DNA of 64,000 bases from Cheilinus undulatus (Eukaryota > Chordata > Actinopteri > Labriformes > Labridae), in assembly GCF_018320785.1 (NCBI RefSeq), contig NC_054886.1, forward strand, positions 31,603,732-31,667,731. The letters run 5' to 3'. Of this stretch, positions 59,870 to 64,000 are shown piece by piece (position 1 is the first letter of the stretch; each line of letters opens with the position of its first letter). The position numbers were made by a program, and so were the translations under genes. Under the pieces are notes generated by a model. That model was not told the DNA's origin. It saw only the letters and a program-made list of their open reading frames with translations, and did no database searches.

Positions 59870-60280
59870 TTTTTATGTATTTGGGAACACTGTGGTTACA
59901 CATTAGCAATATGTTAGAGAAAAATGGATCATTTTGTTAACAGCCTTGCCAGAATGATCATAAAATTAAAGCTACTTACAGTAGCTTTTACTTTAGTATA
60001 ACAGCAGTAAAGTTTAACAGAAAATCTCGATTTTCAATTTTCAAAATCTCGATTTTCTAAAAACCCGATTTATCGATTTAATCGATATATTGCCCAGCCC
60101 TATATGAAATGCTGTTTTATTGCTTATGTCACATCAAGTTTATTTTGTGTCATATAATTACATTACTCTCTTAATATTTTGTGTGCAGGACTCATATTTG
60201 TATTAGAGCATTTTTACAGTGTTTTGCTGCTTTGACAGAAATGGAGGGAGGTTTAAAGGACTGTAATCTGATTCCTGGAT

Positions 60281-60364
60281 GAGCATTCACTGTGGTAAAT
60301 CTGTCAGAATGTGGAGGACAGGACCCAGTGTACGTTCACTGCTCTTTCTGTGCTCCAGATAAAG
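60281..60364 (+). CDS. Candidate isolated exon, cysteine-containing, unknown
   Basis: From about 60281 the + strand reads FTVVNLSECGGQDPVYVHCS then FCAPDK and meets a donor (gataaag then gtatgg) at 60365. The upstream boundary is weak: an in-frame stop lies just before, and the best AG has a poor pyrimidine tract. It looks protein-like (C..C spacing), but I do not recognise the family. It could be a real exon, a fragment or chance. Confidence 0.3.
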
Positions 60365-60410
60365 GTATGGCAACTCATGAGGCACTTATTTGGACTAGTA
60401 ATATTTATAA

Positions 60411-60750
60411 TAGGGCTGTTAACATCAACGCGTTAACGCTTGTGAATAATGTTGAAACCTTAACGTGTTAAAAATGATAATGCAGTTTAATCATACGACT
60501 AAGTTTGATCACAACTTGCTCCCGTAGTCCTCCAGCTTTGATGTTTACGTGCCTGGGGGTGAAGAGGTGAGAGGGTTGGACACAGCCAGCAGCGATGAGT
60601 GAGGAGACAGACCCAGGTCTGCTTAATGGTGATTTTCTTTTTAAATAGCTGGAGAATGTCAGTGAAGATAAAACCAAAGCTGTGGGTACATGCTGCAGCG
60701 ATGAACTGTCTTTACACCGAAGCACAACGAGTCTTTAGTTCTGCCTTCAG
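60411..60750 (+). pseudogene. hAT fragment with BED-finger-like relic
   Basis: Begins with a tagggctgttaacatcaacg terminus. About 60594-60745 carries a broken frame: MSEETDPGLLNGDFLFK, stop, LENVSEDKTKAVGTCCSDEL, then HRSTTSL. This resembles the BED-finger start of fish hAT transposases as I remember it (C..C...H pattern). No right terminus was found. Confidence 0.45.
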
Positions 60751-62377
60751 GCAAAGCACGTCTTTAAGTATTTTTAAGGTGGCTTCTTTGTCTTTCCAGA
60801 TCGCTGCTGTACAGTCATGGAAACTTAAATACGGGTGTGTTTGCTTGTTATTTGAACTGCAAGGGGACACTAGAATGACATTTTTGACTTAAATATGCCA
60901 TGATCCAACCACTGTTTTTGTTGTGTATTTTCCATGGAGTGGTAGCGACCCGGAATGGATTTTCCACTGCCTTTCCTCACTACCGCTTTTGGATCGCCAC
61001 AAGCAGCACCCCCGGCAGTTAACATTTGTCAGAAAATCTGAGGCAGAACATCACTGACAAAATTCACGTGACTGTTTTTTGTTTCTTTGTTGGATTTCGG
61101 GCTTGTCATTGCATGATTTGAGTCTTTGTGTTCATGAATTCTGTTTTTTAATAATAGGGCATGTGGTATTAGTTTGTGAAGCATGATTTGTTTGAAAAAT
61201 GGTGTGCATTTGTTTGAAAGTCAGGTTTTGCATTTGTAGTATTTTGATACAAACAGCTTATCACTTATTCTTATCACTATAAAATCATAATAAGACCTTA
61301 ACCTAACCTTTAATCCTTTACAAATGAACCATATAGGTGTATATATTATTAAAATGACTATAGTTATTTTTACACCCCTCCTTTTAAGCATTTTAATATA
61401 AATCAACTTTGAAGATAATTTTTAATGTAAATTAATATATGTATATATAGATACATGTATTTATACAAGTTCATAATGTATTATATTGTTTATTTTTACA
61501 GTTTATGACATCCGGCTGAAGAGTTGAACGACATTCATCTGACTCAGTCAGACTTTGGTAAGACGGATGATAAAATGTATACATTATACACACATACCAG
61601 TGAAAGACTGGAGAATTTTAATTCTTATTTTAGTTGGTCAGCTGTGTTTCATCAGGTACAGAGAAAATATTTAGTTATATAAGCAGCAGTTATATAAGTT
61701 TGTTTGTATTTTATCAAATCATCATCCTGTCACTTGATTTCTGGTAAGAAGAAAAATATCAAGCAAACCATCTGAGTGCCACTTCTTATCAAACATTTCT
61801 AAGTAAGCTCCCCCACAGCTTCATGGCTGTCTCACATTTTCATAACCTCAAAACCAATCTGATAAAAACACTGAGCAGTAAGAGCTGATGTGCTGCGTGA
61901 CAGGATTTTTTTTCACTCACAGACAGATAAACCATCCCTTAGAGACAACTGGTGACTAAAAACAGCTTTCTACATTTAACAGGACAAAAATAGAGAAAAA
62001 TCAAATAAAAAGCAGCAAGGTGCAAACAGGTTGTAAAGGTGAACTAGTGCATAAAAGTTAGAGATAGTAAAGGAGAACTGTAACAACTGTATTAATGGCT
62101 GGGTAATATGTGCCATCATTAGTATAAGAATGTAAAGCTCTATTCACACATGCACAGAACTCCTAAAAACTTTCTAAGTTTACTGAAGTGAGCTGCATCT
62201 GTGACCACAAACAGCTCAGTTCTTCTCTCAGACTTTTCCCAGGAATGTTCCTGCTAGTTCTTTAGTTTTCTCCTCGTCTGGCCTCTCTTGACTGAATCAT
62301 GATTTTTGTAATAATGTAAACAGTGTGCTCTCTCCTCTACAGGTGTGACGTCTGTAAAAACAGCAACATACAGCAAT

Positions 62378-62416
62378 TGTGCTTGTTCTGCAGAGTGTCT
62401 CTGCAGAACAAGCACA
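62378..62416. other. Perfect 18-bp hairpin with 3-nt loop
   Basis: tgtgcttgttctgcagag, loop tgt, then its exact complement ctctgcagaacaagcaca. Pairing does not extend beyond 18 bp. Confidence 0.9.
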
Positions 62417-62947
62417 CAGTAGCTAAAGCTAAATTAAATCAATGATAAATCTGCTACTGCCAACAAATCCTTTATAATAAAAGTTCCTAGTTGTGATCTG
62501 AGTGCTGAAGCATCATGAGAGTAGACGGGGGTGTAGAATCAGGGACAAGAGCTTGTGCCATAGTTCCAAGGAGCTGGAAAAGCTTCCCTGGATTTAGCTA
62601 CAGCCCTATCAAGGAGCTTTTCCACCATGACTTTTGGCCGTGCCGATCCAAACCAAGCCGTGCTGATTTACTTTTCCATTTCCAGTTTGTCCACGTTGGG
62701 CTACGCCTCAGAATGGTCTTTACTCCGTACTCCTGCGTGACACTGACATCATGAGCAAGAACATGTGGTCCCTGCAGCTGCATGCACCTTTGAGGAAAAA
62801 CAGGTGAATCCTGGGTAAAATAACAAAACAAACCCCCTATAAAGTTAACAGTCACAAGAGCATTCTGCACTTTTATTTAATGACAGAACTTGTAACCTCT
62901 TTCCAGCTGTTACTGAGCATCAGATGCGCCATGTCCGTTCATTCTAG

Positions 62948-63023
62948 GGGAACTGGAGCCCAAAACTTATTGCATAGGATGGGTCTACTACCTGGAGCCC
63001 TCTGACTCAGATGTGGATGACGG
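62948..63023 (+). CDS. Candidate isolated 76-bp exon, unknown protein
   Basis: Acceptor cattctag at 62940-62947 and donor gtaggt at 63024. The open frame reads ELEPKTYCIGWVYYLEPSDS and then DVDD, with acidic C-terminal text. It looks like coding sequence but is too short to name. No partner exon with matching phase was confirmed. Confidence 0.33.
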
Positions 63024-63772
63024 GTAGGTGTGTGGCTAAGGCTCGAGAACACATCTAAACAGTACATCAAACAACTTTATTCCTACTGAAGATAATATTT
63101 GTCCATAATTGGAGTGGTTTTATCCTCTGCCTCATTTGCTTCAGTTTGTTATGACTCATTATGACGTAGCGTTCTGATCATATTGGTAAAGTGAGATCAG
63201 AGCTGCGTGATTCTTAAGGCCTTTGAGAGAATGAGCAGGTAACTTTATCAAGACTAAAACAGAAAGAAGGCAGCAGCACAAACTAAATTCAACATGACAG
63301 TGATCAGATAATGATGCAGATGAAAATATTGCCTTAAAATGTCTTTAAACTCCAGCTGTGAGGCTGATAATGATGGAGACAGGTTATTATTGGTAAAATA
63401 ATTGTATATAATAAAAATAAATGGTCGAAAAGGGTCCAGATCACCGATTTAAGTGTAAAACTACAATGTAAAGATGCAATGTTTAAAGTAGTTCTGCATT
63501 CAAAAGTGTATTGGCATTATAGTAACATGGTTTCAGAAAAATAATATCCCTTTATCACATGTAAACTTCCCCTTTATAAAGAACGGCTCAAAAAAGAATA
63601 AAACTCTTAATGATTTTAAAATAAGTGATGCACAGGCTACACATAGTGAGCTCTTTAGTGTTAAAATATATCAAATCTGGGCTATTTTTAATTACTTTAC
63701 ACTGCTTGGTAGTGGGTTCCTATCCCTACACAGCATCAGAAATATACCTTCATATAATATCGATTATGTTTA

Positions 63773-63935
63773 GTGTAGTAAAGATTATTTTTGGAGAGTA
63801 ACTAGTAGCTCAGTTTGCTACATTTCTGCAGGGTGTAGCTTCAGTGTAGTAAAGCTGATTATTTTTGGAGAGTAACTAGTAGCTCAGTTTGCTACATATC
63901 TGCAGGGTGTAGCTTCAGTTTAGTAAAGCTGATTA
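63773..63935. repeat. Recent tandem duplication, ~71-bp unit, 2.3 copies
   Basis: gtgtagtaaag...attatttttggagagtaa at 63773 and again at 63844, with a partial third start at 63918. Units share agtagctcagtttgctacat and tgcagggtgtagcttcag nearly perfectly. Confidence 0.93.
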
Positions 63936-64000
63936 TCTAACTAGGTTTGAGAAGCATGGTAAATCCAAAGTCACATAGATTTTGCTGTGAAACTGAAGCT

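Larger units (their letters stand above)
57865..60110. mobile_element. Outer hAT-like element hosting two younger insertions
   Basis: The element is 57873-60102. Left tagggctgggcgatatgg and right, complemented, tagggctgggcaatatat, with tatgaaac (57865-57872) and tatgaaat (60103-60110) as near-perfect octamers. Only about 120 bp (left) and 230-500 bp of interior are its own (subterminal cgattttaatcgatttttt-type sequence on both sides). The rest is the Harbinger (57993-59379) and the SINE (59709-59853). Confidence 0.78.

Noticed and set aside
62378..62416. microRNA precursor
   Set aside because: An 18-bp stem with a 3-nt loop is too short for Drosha/Dicer processing, and pairing does not extend outward.

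Overview
The window is vertebrate genomic DNA, most probably from a percomorph teleost. It shows intron-bearing genes with consensus splice sites, a teleost-style B7/butyrophilin-like immunoglobulin gene pair, a core-1 galactosyltransferase paralogue, and a dense fish-type transposon load (hAT, PIF/Harbinger, Tc1/mariner, tRNA-derived SINE, LINE and Ty3/gypsy relics). No rRNA, genuine tRNA, CRISPR or prokaryotic operon is present. Every family name here comes from reading motifs by eye; nothing was searched.

Layout. 1-235 is an arm of a dispersed repeat whose inverted partner is at 35.1-35.45 kb. About 0.36-3.2 kb is a 22-bp minisatellite, almost free of G on the + strand, with a 94-bp higher-order repeat inside. 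4.3-15 kb holds two non-autonomous hAT elements (7145-8169 and 13207-14129, each with an 8-bp target duplication) and one isolated minus-strand exon at 11.1 kb. 15.4-19.1 kb and 21.8-27.85 kb are two tandem copies of one immune-type gene on the minus strand. Each has a 5' untranslated exon, a 49-bp signal-peptide exon, a 360-bp V-set exon and a C-terminal exon. The Ig domains are about 73% identical. The C-terminal exons differ: gene A encodes a transmembrane segment plus a short basic tail, while gene B ends inside a hydrophobic stretch, as a GPI-anchor signal does. Their introns carry different transposons. 27.9-35.4 kb is repeats plus a CpG-rich candidate first exon with an RFX-like palindrome at 29.85-30.13 kb. 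35.7-41.1 kb is a complete three-exon C1GALT1-like gene on the minus strand with a GC-AG second intron, and its upstream region lies in transposon sequence containing a perfect CRE. 42-56.9 kb is mostly mobile DNA. 57.87-60.10 kb is a nested transposon: an outer hAT-like element containing a Harbinger (with remnants of both of its genes) and a SINE. 60.2-64 kb has possible isolated exons, a perfect 18-bp hairpin and a terminal tandem duplication.

Functionally, the only confident protein-coding genes are the two Ig cell-surface proteins (candidate membrane-anchored and GPI-anchored sister receptors or ligands) and the Golgi O-glycan enzyme. The most interesting system is the Ig pair: a shared ectodomain scaffold, divergence concentrated in one loop, different membrane anchoring, and a 23-codon upstream ORF of the same length overlapping the start codon in both copies.
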